In this document: piece after piece, positions 34,705-44,218 of the stretch | Numbering within the stretch: the stretch's first letter is position 1 | How the letters are laid out: each line of letters begins with the position of its first letter | Origin: Cyanobacteria bacterium FACHB-471 | Lineage (GTDB): Bacteria; Cyanobacteriota; Cyanobacteriia; Elainellales; Elainellaceae | DNA: 54,441 nucleotides | NCBI GenBank assembly: GCA_014695345.1 | Contig: JACJOC010000082.1 | Span: 1-54,441 of the forward strand | Direction: 5' to 3' | Notes under the pieces: model-generated | The model's database searches: none | Seen by the model: the letters and a program-made list of their open reading frames with translations, nothing else | What the model was told of the DNA's origin: nothing | Program-made: the position numbers and the translations under genes

Positions 34705-37700
34705 TTAAACTGGCTGTAAGTGCTCACCAACAAAAACGACGGCTGCATCTGTGGTGACAGGTCGCTCCCGACGAACAGAATGATCTGTTCCCAGAACAGT
34801 AAGTTGGAAAGTGTAGGTCTTCCGTTGAGGATTAATTCGAGCAATCCGTAGCTGCTGGGGCTCAAGGCTTTGCCCCTCAAAGCGCAATCGCTCTTCTCGG
34901 GTGTAATGGTTTTGCGGATCTTCGTACTTCACATCAATAATCAGCATCCGAATAGCAGATGCATCATAGTTGGGGAGAAACTCAAGATTGAGCGAATCCT
35001 CAAACGGATCGTTAACCACAAGGGTAGTTGCCTGAGTCGTGGTAGGAATCCCCTCTCGCACTGAGCCATCTTTTAAATGGTGAACTAACCGATAAGAGTA
35101 GGTGCGCTGTTCTGGACGGTTGAGCCGCAGCCGCCAAAACTGTTCCTCTGAATCTGGTTTAACGGTAATTACCTTGTTACGTGACCAGTTCCCGGGATCT
35201 TCGTAGTTGAAATGCACATCGATTGAGTCCACCATGCCTGCGTCGATATCTCCTGGAAGAACTTTGATTTCCAGGAAACCAAAGTCATTAAAAGGATTAA
35301 TCAACAAGGTGCGATCTTGGGTAGGACGCGATGCAAATTCGTAGCTGAACGCACTTCCATCCCACCCCGACAGCGGATCGAAGTGATACTGCACCTGATA
35401 GTGATAGCCCAGATCGAGTGCCCGATTCATAAAGAAGGAATAGCTTTGTTCTCTGGGGCTATTGCGGTCAAAGGTAAAGTCTTTGTGTCTCAGGGTAGCT
35501 GGATCTTCTGCACTGCTATAATCCAGGGCTACATCGATCGCCGTTAAACCCAGTCGCTCCAGATCAACAGGTGCATCTACAGTTACGTCGATCTGACGGA
35601 AAAAGGGATGATCCAAATCAACATCAATAAAGTGTCCAGTACCTACCAGATCACGAGCTAGCAAACAAATCAATCCTTGAGGGGCGTAGGTTCGCTCTAC
35701 TGCATCGGTGCGGCTATACCGTAACGTGATCACCTTGTCCTCAATCTGTTCAATCTTCTTGAGACTGAAGGCAAGCCGTATGCCCAGTGGAGGCTGTCCA
35801 TCTGGCTGTTCCTCGTTGGGTTGCTCATTGTTAGGCGGCTCTCCACTAGGCGGCTCCTCACCAGACAACTCTCCACCAGGCAACTCTCCACCAGGCGGCT
35901 CTCCTGGCTGATTAGTAGGACGAGATAGTGTAGCTTGCAGGGCGATCGCCTCATCTCCCTGCACCATTCCTCGAACAATCGCCACCCGATCGGTAGGATC
36001 GCCGTTTCGCCCTGCGGTAAAGGCTTCGGTATGTCCGTGAGCAGCATTGGACAGGATAGCAGGAGGATTAGGAGTGTCGAGAATGATACCTTCTGCAACC
36101 TGTCTGCGGCGATCGCTTAAATCCTGGTTGCGCTGTCGCATCTGTGGCGTATTGTTGCCTTCATAGCTGGCGTAGGCATCAATGCGAACTTGTTTGGGAG
36201 CCGCGAGCGAATTTTGAATCCAGTTCCGCAAGGCAGCAGCACCACGAGCGCCGCCGCCAATCGAAAGGATATTACCTGTGCTGGCTTGAAAACGGCTGTC
36301 TAGAGGCGTTGTCGCATTATTTAGATAGCGTCGGTAAGTAGTACTGGGAGGATTGACAGACCAGCCTGGTTGAAGTGGTTTATCGTAATCAAAAAACAGG
36401 TAGAAGGATTCCTCGTGCAGTGCTGGTGGATAATCAGCCTCGATCGCCAGATTGGCACCAGGAGGCACGTCCAGCGTCACCTGTCGTGCGGCATTTAATG
36501 TTTGCACAGCATCCCCAATTTTCACGACGGGAGGTTGACTGCCACCTGCAAAGGTCAACGTTACCTGGGTGCTGTCGGCAACGGGAGTATGGGTGACGGT
36601 GTAGCCTGATCGGTTGGGTGTAACGCTAGTAATGGACAGTTGATAGGGCTGTACCTCATCGGTTGCTGATGCCGTTTCAGCGCGGTCACGAACGGCGATC
36701 GCAGTCCGTCCCAACCCCGTCGTTGCGGTTCTTTCACTGCCTCCTGAGGTACCTCCTGGAGCAGAACTACTTCCTGAGTTTCTGCCCCCTGCATTTTCCC
36801 CCGTACCGTTTCCCCGGGGGGTTTCGCCGTCTGTATTTCCCCCCGCAGTTCCATTACCCGGAGAGGGAGTACCGCCCTGCCCATTGCCCGTCCCTGGAAT
36901 CCCTGGTAGCCCGGGAATTCCGCCACTGTTGTTATTGTCAAAGGTAATAGGGGCGAGAGTGGGTTTAAACCACTCATTCAGCAGCGTTTCCTTAAAGAAA
37001 TCCAGTGCCCATTGCTCTTTATTGGTCTGATCCTGTGCGTCAGAGAAGTTAATTACCTTAATCTGGATGATCCCTTCCTGTTTGAGTTTCTCGAACGCCA
37101 TATCGACGCCTGCTTGCAGGTACACTGGAACACCAGCGATAGGTCCACCCGCACTGAAATCTACACCAAAACTCAGGTGATCATAGATGCGCTTATAGTT
37201 TGCTGTGATTTCGACTTCAAGCGCTGGGCGTAGGGCAGTGTATTTCAGGTCGTAAATCACCCCGACAGGCTTCCCCCCCTCCTGAAACGCCTGGCGCAGA
37301 ATGATCGCCCCTTCCTGACTTAGAGTGAGTCCAAAGACAGCATTGTTCGTGTCGTCAAGGGCTGGTTTAGTCGTACCGAGGATCTTTTCGACAGCACGAA
37401 ACGCACCGGGAGGAGCAGGCTCAGCATTAGTGCCACCGCCTCCCTGCAAGTCCAGCGCCATCACCTGCACGGTGCCTTCGTCAAAGGGAACAGCGGCAAG
37501 ACGCGGACGACCACGAGTAACAGAAGCCAGTTTGCTTAGAATTTTTTGTTCCAGTTCTTTTTTAAGCTTCAGTTCAACTTCCAGGGTCAGGAAGCCACCC
37601 CCGGAGATGCCGCTGTTGGCTACGGCAGGTCGATATGTAATCAGGGTGAATTGGGGTTCTTCGTCAGTTCCTCGTCGCGCTAGATCGACTGGATTGGGTA

Positions 37701-37785
37701 AGAACCAGTATTGTTGAGGGTCAGCATGGTCGGCAAAGACCGTGACTCCCTCAATGGTCATTGTTTTGCTGCCAAGTTGTAACAT
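34705..37785 (-). CDS. array protein 6: EGVTV-type N-terminus, OmpA-like insert, tandem beta repeats
   Basis: The protein has 1026 residues; ATG 37785 has a strong AAGGAGG. Residues 10-60 carry the array signature IEGVTVFADHADPQQYWFLP. The shared mid-block follows at ~150-200 (LTLSQEGAIILRQAFQEG, PVGVIYDLKYTALRPALEVE). A Gly/Pro/Asn-rich linker spans ~285-355. Residues ~495-610 resemble an OmpA C-terminal domain (VRIDAYASYEGN, RNQDLSDRRRQVAEGI, AAHGHTEAF), flanked by a second acidic Pro linker (~622-668). HPFFRQIDVTVDAPVDLERL (~726-745) opens about three beta repeats of ~90 residues, each with an FNYEDP/KYEDP-like strand. No signal peptide is present. It is the largest of the six related proteins. 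Confidence 0.85.
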   Translation of the reverse strand: MLQLGSKTMTIEGVTVFADHADPQQYWFLPNPVDLARRGTDEEPQFTLITYRPAVANSGISGGGFLTLEVELKLKKELEQKILSKLASVTRGRPRLAAVPFDEGTVQVMALDLQGGGGTNAEPAPPGAFRAVEKILGTTKPALDDTNNAVFGLTLSQEGAIILRQAFQEGGKPVGVIYDLKYTALRPALEVEITANYKRIYDHLSFGVDFSAGGPIAGVPVYLQAGVDMAFEKLKQEGIIQIKVINFSDAQDQTNKEQWALDFFKETLLNEWFKPTLAPITFDNNNSGGIPGLPGIPGTGNGQGGTPSPGNGTAGGNTDGETPRGNGTGENAGGRNSGSSSAPGGTSGGSERTATTGLGRTAIAVRDRAETASATDEVQPYQLSITSVTPNRSGYTVTHTPVADSTQVTLTFAGGSQPPVVKIGDAVQTLNAARQVTLDVPPGANLAIEADYPPALHEESFYLFFDYDKPLQPGWSVNPPSTTYRRYLNNATTPLDSRFQASTGNILSIGGGARGAAALRNWIQNSLAAPKQVRIDAYASYEGNNTPQMRQRNQDLSDRRRQVAEGIILDTPNPPAILSNAAHGHTEAFTAGRNGDPTDRVAIVRGMVQGDEAIALQATLSRPTNQPGEPPGGELPGGELSGEEPPSGEPPNNEQPNEEQPDGQPPLGIRLAFSLKKIEQIEDKVITLRYSRTDAVERTYAPQGLICLLARDLVGTGHFIDVDLDHPFFRQIDVTVDAPVDLERLGLTAIDVALDYSSAEDPATLRHKDFTFDRNSPREQSYSFFMNRALDLGYHYQVQYHFDPLSGWDGSAFSYEFASRPTQDRTLLINPFNDFGFLEIKVLPGDIDAGMVDSIDVHFNYEDPGNWSRNKVITVKPDSEEQFWRLRLNRPEQRTYSYRLVHHLKDGSVREGIPTTTQATTLVVNDPFEDSLNLEFLPNYDASAIRMLIIDVKYEDPQNHYTREERLRFEGQSLEPQQLRIARINPQRKTYTFQLTVLGTDHSVRRERPVTTDAAVVFVGEHLQPV

Positions 37786-37819
37786 GGCACCTCCTTGAAG
37801 TAGGTAATAAATTAATGAG

Positions 37820-40120
37820 TTAGCTCACTCGCAAAACCAGTTGGTCGCGTTCGATCTCGCCTAAATCCGTTTCCCTGGACATGCCATTGGTGTAAATCGT
37901 TCTGACAATGCAGGAATAGGCTTGCTTTTGAGCATCGGCGTAATCGTACTCAAACAGGTTTCTGTCATTCGGCGAGGTAAAGATGAAGGTGTCCGCAAAT
38001 CGTAAGCCTGCATCGGGGTCTTCGTACCTGAGCTTGACCTCTAACCGAGCAATATTGCGATCGCCAAATTCCACGGGTTCGGGTTGCACTGTCACAATCC
38101 GATGACCCATCATATCTGCCCGCACAAAGATCTTGTCGCCCATCGTTTCTGAAGGAGGCACTTCGATCAGGCGATTGTCGGTTAGCAGTAGCCGCACCAC
38201 ATAGCTAACTCGTCGTTGCTCAGGATTAATCAGATCCACCGCGAAGTGTTTGGGTTTATTCGCATCTTTGTCAAAAAACAGCGACTCATCCACCCAAATA
38301 TCGTTATCCAAATCTCGATAGGAAAGATCAACAAAGATCATTGAAACCAGGCTCCAGGTCACTGCTGGCACCACAGTCACGGTTCGTCTGCGAGGAGTCG
38401 GATTGGGGACAGTCAAACGCTCTTGAGTGGTAGTTTCCCATGCCGTCTCGCGATCGCCAGAATTCACCGAACGGTAAATCAGTTTGTACTTAAACGCGTC
38501 ATTTTCGCGATCTAAGCGAAACCGTTTCCACGTTACTTCTGGTCGGTCAGATTTGAGAATAAAACTCTCTTCCAGGTCAACTTGTTTGTCTGGATCAGCA
38601 TATTTCACCATCACCTCAACTGAGGAATAGGTGTTCCAGGGAAACCGATCGGTTACTCCAATTTGAATATCGTCCAGGAAGTATAGCCCTTCGCCTCGTG
38701 GATTAATCTCAAACCGATCGCCCGTCGTGACTAATTCACGGGACTGCAATATTCCTGGTCGCTCGGCAGTGTCTACATCTTTGAAATTCACCCGATAGCT
38801 GTAGCGCACCTCTCGCTTCATTAAACGATTCTCTAGAATGCTGTTCCATCGAGTGGTTGCGGTGGCATTGGCGGCATCTAACACTAGGGTTTTCGGCTCG
38901 TTACCATACCAAAGGGTAAGGTTCACCGAGTCTACCGAATCGTTGCTGAAGTTGAGGAGCGATCGCGCCGACACTTCACGCCGCTTAAACCAGGGATCAT
39001 CCAGAGTAATTTCTCGCACAAAACGGCTCAGATCCACTGTTCCTTGACTATCGCGCAGCAACCGAAACATTCCCCGTAAATGTGCCTGAGGATGAATGCT
39101 CCGACGCACCGTGGTTCGCTCACTCATCGCCAAATTCATCCGCTTCTGGTCAATCCGAGTGATGTCTACCTTCTTGTAATGGAACATCGCCGCTCCTGCT
39201 GGAGCAATCTGACTGAGACGTTCAATAGTGTCTAAAAATTCGTTGTCATTCTCCTTGATTGGGTCGAGGCTGGGTTCAAAAAAGTTTTCGAGAATCATGT
39301 CTTTGAAGTTGGCGATCGCCTCATCCCGTCGCCCCAGCACACCACCTGAATCCTCACCTTCAGGAATAAAGGTATCAACATTGATTTCGATTACTCGGTC
39401 TTCAATTAACTTGTCAACCACCGTGTCAATTTGCAGCGATGAGAACAGCACTTCTGCCCCAAAGGACTCCTGAAAGTGTGTTTGTACTCGATTCCAGTCC
39501 GCTACAATACTAACGTTGTAAGCCGGACGAAGCGCCAGAAAATCAAGGGAATAAACAATTCCCACGGGCATCATTTCTCCTTTCAGCGCCTCTTCAATCA
39601 TCATTGCCCCTGCACTGTCAAGCTGCACTGAAAAGATGGCTTGATGGTCGTTATATAACGCAGGTTTACTGTAATGTTCTAGCTTTAGGACAAACTGGGG
39701 TTGTCCAGGAAGCGGTTGAGGGGCACTACTTCCAGTTGATGGCGTTCCAGGCTGTCCATTGGTAGAATCAGGAGACTGTTTTCCTAAAATCATCAACCGT
39801 ACCTGCCCATCTTCCACCATCACGGGGGACATTCGAGGAGTATCCCGCAGCCCATGCAACTGCTGCAGTTTGCGCTGCACTTCCTCCAACTTTTCCTGAT
39901 TAATTCCTAGATTAACTTCAAAGTTAAGGAATGCCCCAGAACCTGCCTCTCCACGATATTTGAGTAATGAGAGTTGAGGAATTTCTTGCCCCACCACCGA
40001 ATCAAACTCGGTCGTTAAGTGAGGCATAGCAGGCAAATAGTGAAATTGTGTCGGGTCTGCATGATCGGGATAAACCGTCACGCCCTCAATAATGTAATAA
40101 GGAGGATTGAGATATAGCAT
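37820..40120 (-). CDS. array protein 5: EGVTV-type N-terminus with four tandem beta repeats
   Basis: The protein has 766 residues from ATG 40120 (GAGG six bases upstream); a TTG six codons up is possible. It begins MLYLNPPYYIIEGVTVYPDH, then DPTQFHYLPAMP. The mid-block SVQLDSAGAMMIEEALKGEM, then PVGIVYSLDFLALRPAYNVS (~165-210 of the longer frame), closely parallels protein 6. LDDPWFKRREV (~379-389) starts the repeat region, with VKYADPD, LSYRDLDND and LRYEDPD at intervals of ~90-100 residues. It has no OmpA-like insert, signal peptide or membrane segment. It lies 34 bp ahead of the gene for protein 6. A 318-bp spacer with repeats separates it from protein 4. Confidence 0.85.
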   Translation of the reverse strand: MLYLNPPYYIIEGVTVYPDHADPTQFHYLPAMPHLTTEFDSVVGQEIPQLSLLKYRGEAGSGAFLNFEVNLGINQEKLEEVQRKLQQLHGLRDTPRMSPVMVEDGQVRLMILGKQSPDSTNGQPGTPSTGSSAPQPLPGQPQFVLKLEHYSKPALYNDHQAIFSVQLDSAGAMMIEEALKGEMMPVGIVYSLDFLALRPAYNVSIVADWNRVQTHFQESFGAEVLFSSLQIDTVVDKLIEDRVIEINVDTFIPEGEDSGGVLGRRDEAIANFKDMILENFFEPSLDPIKENDNEFLDTIERLSQIAPAGAAMFHYKKVDITRIDQKRMNLAMSERTTVRRSIHPQAHLRGMFRLLRDSQGTVDLSRFVREITLDDPWFKRREVSARSLLNFSNDSVDSVNLTLWYGNEPKTLVLDAANATATTRWNSILENRLMKREVRYSYRVNFKDVDTAERPGILQSRELVTTGDRFEINPRGEGLYFLDDIQIGVTDRFPWNTYSSVEVMVKYADPDKQVDLEESFILKSDRPEVTWKRFRLDRENDAFKYKLIYRSVNSGDRETAWETTTQERLTVPNPTPRRRTVTVVPAVTWSLVSMIFVDLSYRDLDNDIWVDESLFFDKDANKPKHFAVDLINPEQRRVSYVVRLLLTDNRLIEVPPSETMGDKIFVRADMMGHRIVTVQPEPVEFGDRNIARLEVKLRYEDPDAGLRFADTFIFTSPNDRNLFEYDYADAQKQAYSCIVRTIYTNGMSRETDLGEIERDQLVLRVS

Positions 40121-40438
40121 CGTAGCCTCATTGTGCAAATAAGTCTGTGTGAAGTGGACAACAGGTGTCCAGAGTAAATCTACGAGGGCATTGCTGCTCG
40201 AATGACGAATCGTGTAGGGACGTTTCGCGAAACGCCCCTACCAGAGGGCTGTGCGCTTTAGAGTTATATCTGAGTTCAGCAGTGCCCCTACAGGAATGGA
40301 TACTAGGTGCGGCTAAAACACTTAGGGTTGTGGATTGAATAACCTGCAATTTTTGCTTAGGAAGGTTGATGCATTACGGCTAACGCATCCTACAAAACCT
40401 GATGTTATTTGATTCCCACTCCTTGGTGCCTCAGACAA
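40121..40438. repeat. repeat-filled spacer inside the array
   Basis: This spacer between array genes 4 and 5 holds a family 1 palindrome (GTAGGGACGTTTCGCGAAAC, from about 40213) and an inverted repeat around GATGCATTACGGCTAACGCA (about 40370-40391), a type common between cyanobacterial genes. The second part of the operon may need its own promoter; I cannot point to one. Confidence 0.65.
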
Positions 40439-42643
40439 CTACATCTCAGGAATTTCCAGGATGATGGTGTTATCTGTTGTTGCAGGCGGGCTCACTGCCT
40501 TTTGTGTACCGTTAGTCAGGTAATACACGACCTTGTAGGTAAACTGGTTCTTGGTTTTATCCTTCAACTCTACCTTCCAGGTCTGCATATCCCTTCTCTG
40601 AGGAGTCAGGATGAAGTCCTTTGTTTCGTTGATGTCGTTGTCAACATCCTGATATTGAAGTGACACTTTAACTAGCCGCAGTTTCGTCCAATCTAACAAG
40701 TCAGGAACGATCGCCACCTCTAGCACATCTTGAGGAGCCTTGGGCACCAAAATGGTATCTGTCGCTGCGGTTGTTTCCGCGATAGGTTGAACTGTGCCAT
40801 CCTTGAAAACGACTGTACCGCTGTAAACAACCTTTCCTAAAGTAGGACTGATAACTGGAAAAGACCAGTCAACGAAAGGAGTATCCTTACTTAGAACGAT
40901 CGCTTTTGCTTGAGTGTAGTTATCGTTCTGCTCGTCCACATATTTGAGGTCAAGATAGACCTGGCTGATTCGATTCACAAAATCGCCCACACCCCGGATG
41001 CCAACAGTCTTCCGTCCACCAAAGGGATCTTGAATAAATAGGTTCTCAGCCCGTCCCTGCTTTTCATCTCCCTCCAGCTCCTTACCATCTTTCATAAAGT
41101 ATTTGACGAAATACTTGTAGCTCTTCCGCATTGGCTTGAAGATGACTTCTTGAACCAGATGGTTTGGCAGTGTTTTCGTCAAAGTGAACTGATCTTCAAA
41201 GGGTTCAACCCCTTCATCTGGATCTTCATACTTCAACGTCACCAGAACTGAGTCCACATCATTCCAATTAATGTCGCCTGCGGAGACATTGACAGACAAA
41301 ATTCCGATATCATCTACCCCAATCGTCAGGTTGCCTTCATTTGTTTCAACTTCTTCTGACTCAAAAATGCGGCTTTCACCTTTGTAGTTGACCTGATAGC
41401 TGTACTTGTACTTCCAGTTATCGTTCTCAACATAAGTCGCAAAGTGACCAATCTCATCAGGTTTACGCAACACAACCTCACCCTCTGGAGCATCAGGAGC
41501 CAAGTTGGGCATGGGTCTGCCATCGTAGAGCAGCTTTACCTCAACGCTGTGAATGGGTAACTTGTTGAAGTCTGCGTTGACGTAGGTATTCACCCGCAAT
41601 TGACGGAAGAATGGATCATCCAGATTAATGGTCTTTGCATAGTCCTCCCACCGAAGAAGATTGCCATCCTTATCTTTCAGGTTGGTGATGTTCTGTAATT
41701 GTCCCTGAGGAGCTAGATTCCACTCAACAGTTGTATGCTCTTTGTAAAACAGATTAAAGCTGGAGATTTGAAAGTTGCTGAGATCACGGGTGACATTTTC
41801 AATTCCTTCAGGCATGTCGCGCTGGTCTTCGGGAACAGGGGCGATCGCCTGAATCATGTTCCGTTCCACTGCATCTTCTAGTGAACGGAAAGCCCAGTCA
41901 CGCAATTGGGTCTTGATTTTCTCATCCGTCAGTCCACCCCAGTCCGGCTCAATTCCCATTGATTCGGAGGAGATCATCGTCTCCCGCACGGTTTCGCGGT
42001 AGTCATCTTCGCTCCACAGGTGCCAGTCCACATCAATCGTCTGGTAGAAGCTATAGAACTTTGATGCATTAAACCAAGCATTAATGGTTACGGGAGGTAG
42101 TTTTGCCCAGAAGTGCAAGTCATAGACCACAGACACAGCACCGCCCTGTCCCTGCATTGCCTGTTCAAAGAAGGTTGCCCCCTCCGGCGTAAACTCCAGC
42201 ATAAAAGTGGTGATGTTGTTGCCATAGAGAGAAGATTTGCCGGGGTTATGAAGCTCCTCCACAAAGGTCCCATCCGCCCCGATGACAAATAGTTTTACCT
42301 CACCTTTGGTGTAAGTAATTGTGCCAATTTTGACTGGAGGAGCCTGCACATTCTGACGGTTTGCTTCCTGCTGAACCTGTGCCGTCAACACCTCCATAAT
42401 TCTGGGCATCTTATCTTCAGGCACCACAAATTCTGCGTCAAACAGGACTGCACCACCGCCCTTACGACCATCAGCCCGATCGATTGGAAAACGATATTTA
42501 AGGAAGCGGAAAGCAGGCGTTCCATCTGGATTCAACCGATAGCGAGGCTGCTGTGGCACCAAGTAATAGATTGAGAAGTCACTATCATCGCCGTAAACGG
42601 TTACGCCTTCAATTTGTTGAACTTTATCAATCAACAGTGTCAT
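40439..42643 (-). CDS. array protein 4: EGVTV-type N-terminus with four tandem beta repeats
   Basis: The protein has 734 residues; ATG 42643 has AGGAGAG upstream. Residues 9-50 read QQIEGVTVYGDDSDFSIYYL and then PRYRLNPDGTPAFRFLKYR, the fullest form of the array signature. The mid-block is LEFTPEGATFFEQAMQGQGG and SVVYDLHFWAKLPPVTINAW (149-191). LDDPFFRQLRV (341-351) is followed by about four repeats of ~90-95 residues, with motifs LKYEDPDEG, LKYVDEQND and LQYQDVDND, each followed by a W/F-containing strand and a Y-x-Y strand with DG turns. No export signal is visible. The sequence is acidic and looks like a soluble beta-rich structural protein. Confidence 0.85.
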   Translation of the reverse strand: MTLLIDKVQQIEGVTVYGDDSDFSIYYLVPQQPRYRLNPDGTPAFRFLKYRFPIDRADGRKGGGAVLFDAEFVVPEDKMPRIMEVLTAQVQQEANRQNVQAPPVKIGTITYTKGEVKLFVIGADGTFVEELHNPGKSSLYGNNITTFMLEFTPEGATFFEQAMQGQGGAVSVVYDLHFWAKLPPVTINAWFNASKFYSFYQTIDVDWHLWSEDDYRETVRETMISSESMGIEPDWGGLTDEKIKTQLRDWAFRSLEDAVERNMIQAIAPVPEDQRDMPEGIENVTRDLSNFQISSFNLFYKEHTTVEWNLAPQGQLQNITNLKDKDGNLLRWEDYAKTINLDDPFFRQLRVNTYVNADFNKLPIHSVEVKLLYDGRPMPNLAPDAPEGEVVLRKPDEIGHFATYVENDNWKYKYSYQVNYKGESRIFESEEVETNEGNLTIGVDDIGILSVNVSAGDINWNDVDSVLVTLKYEDPDEGVEPFEDQFTLTKTLPNHLVQEVIFKPMRKSYKYFVKYFMKDGKELEGDEKQGRAENLFIQDPFGGRKTVGIRGVGDFVNRISQVYLDLKYVDEQNDNYTQAKAIVLSKDTPFVDWSFPVISPTLGKVVYSGTVVFKDGTVQPIAETTAATDTILVPKAPQDVLEVAIVPDLLDWTKLRLVKVSLQYQDVDNDINETKDFILTPQRRDMQTWKVELKDKTKNQFTYKVVYYLTNGTQKAVSPPATTDNTIILEIPEM

Positions 42644-42746
42644 TGAATTCTCTCCTGAAGTGTAAAAATTGTCGTTGTTGTTGGAATGTCAGAATGTCAG
42701 GCTGAAAACAGCTCTTCGTCGAAACTTTTGCTCGCACCCAGTTACA

Positions 42747-44186
42747 TCATTCAGCTTGTTCTTCGGCTGTGAGAACAATGTGTGGAGATGTCGTCTCTGT
42801 CATCTCGTGTTTAACCAGATCACCGTTTTCTAACGTGACCTGCCACTCGTATTGCAAAAATCCTTGTAAGTCATCACCCCGACTGATTACAAACCAGTTC
42901 ACTTTCCAGAGGCGATCGCGCAAATAAATTGTTGTCTCATCTTCCACTCCATTCCCATCAGGATGATAATGTAGTCGGATGCGGGCTTTCTTTGCTCCAG
43001 CCGCTTCCAGTGCAGTGGCATCAACTGTTACCTGAGTTAAACCCAAATCCGCAGGGGAAAGAGATAATTTCCCAGATGCAGGAATTGATATGTTCTTTGA
43101 AAATGTTCCCCAAAAGGTGTAGCTTGTCTCAACTTCCAGTGGCTCTTCTCGAAGATTAGACAGGGTAGTGGAAAAGTCGGGTGGAATCAGGGTTGTCTTT
43201 GCTGTTCCCTGCTGTACCGTAATGAGGGCTAGGGGTGCCTCAGTAGGGGAAAAGTTGAGTTGGACGGGGAGAGAGGAAGAAGGAGAAGAGAGGGGGGAGG
43301 AAGGAAGCGGTGAGGTTCCACTAGGGGCAGGCTGAATTTGATTGAAGCTGCTGCCGTTGGGAAACCAGTTCGCCACATCGTTCTTTAAAACCAGGTCGAT
43401 CTGTCGAGGTTCGGTTTTTGAAACCGTTACCCTGAAGTGAGTGATATCGGGAATCCGCTCCTCGCCCTGTAAAAATCGTAGAAGGAGATCTGCGCCCTGA
43501 GCCAGAACGTGAGTACTGACTTGTTCAATCAGTTGGGGTGAAGCATCCTCAGAGGTAATTACTGTAAGCTGTAACTCGCCTTCATCAATACTCCGTTTCA
43601 GAACTTCTTGAACTTCATCTTGATTGAGAGTTCCACGCCTATCTTTAAGCTGAGCAATAACGTTAGCAGCGTTACCCGTTATATCTGCTGAGGCTTCTGC
43701 TACTCCATTGAGAAAAGCATGATATTCAACCTGTAAGCAGTTCTTCCGTCCATTTAAAGCTGCTGCCGCCTGAGTCTGTTGTTCTGCATTGAGGTGTGCA
43801 TTAAACAAAGCAGTGTAAGGGGGAAACCCAGACGAGCTGCTGGTAGCGATCGCCTCCCATCTCTCTCCTTCATTGCTCAGCAACGAAACTTGCTGAACTG
43901 TCACTGGAGCAAAGGCAAACCGTAACACTGCAGGGTTATCTAAGTTCTCACGTTGTGCAATTTCTTGGCGCAGTGCATCTAATGTCTCAGAAGGGGCTTC
44001 CCAACTCACACTCAACTGGAGATAACCACTGGTGCCCATGCTGATAAAATTGATCATCGGTGTGCCATCGGCACTGCGTTGGGGCTGGATCTGAAGCGGT
44101 AAGTAATAGTAGGACAGGGGTTGATCAGGATTTGGATAACAATACACCCGTTGGAATTCAAAACCATTGGGAATTTCAATGTTCAT
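42747..44186 (-). CDS. array protein 3: short member with YYYLP N-terminus
   Basis: The protein has 479 residues with an ATG start. Residues 9-47 (FEFQRVYCYPNPDQPLSYYY, LPLQ, SADGTPMINF) are a divergent version of the array signature. The mid-block at 127-162 (LFNAHLNAEQQTQAAAALNG, LQVEYHAFLNG) matches the pattern of the larger members. A helical part (~165-235) and a Pro/Ser linker (~285-310) follow. The C-terminal ~170 residues appear to be one or two beta modules ending in LQYEWQVTLENGDLV. The tandem repeats are fewer than in proteins 4-6. It lies 32 bp after protein 2. Confidence 0.82.
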   Translation of the reverse strand: MNIEIPNGFEFQRVYCYPNPDQPLSYYYLPLQIQPQRSADGTPMINFISMGTSGYLQLSVSWEAPSETLDALRQEIAQRENLDNPAVLRFAFAPVTVQQVSLLSNEGERWEAIATSSSSGFPPYTALFNAHLNAEQQTQAAAALNGRKNCLQVEYHAFLNGVAEASADITGNAANVIAQLKDRRGTLNQDEVQEVLKRSIDEGELQLTVITSEDASPQLIEQVSTHVLAQGADLLLRFLQGEERIPDITHFRVTVSKTEPRQIDLVLKNDVANWFPNGSSFNQIQPAPSGTSPLPSSPLSSPSSSLPVQLNFSPTEAPLALITVQQGTAKTTLIPPDFSTTLSNLREEPLEVETSYTFWGTFSKNISIPASGKLSLSPADLGLTQVTVDATALEAAGAKKARIRLHYHPDGNGVEDETTIYLRDRLWKVNWFVISRGDDLQGFLQYEWQVTLENGDLVKHEMTETTSPHIVLTAEEQAE

Positions 44187-44218
44187 AACCGTAGGCTTGC
44201 GAGTGAATGTGGGGGCAT

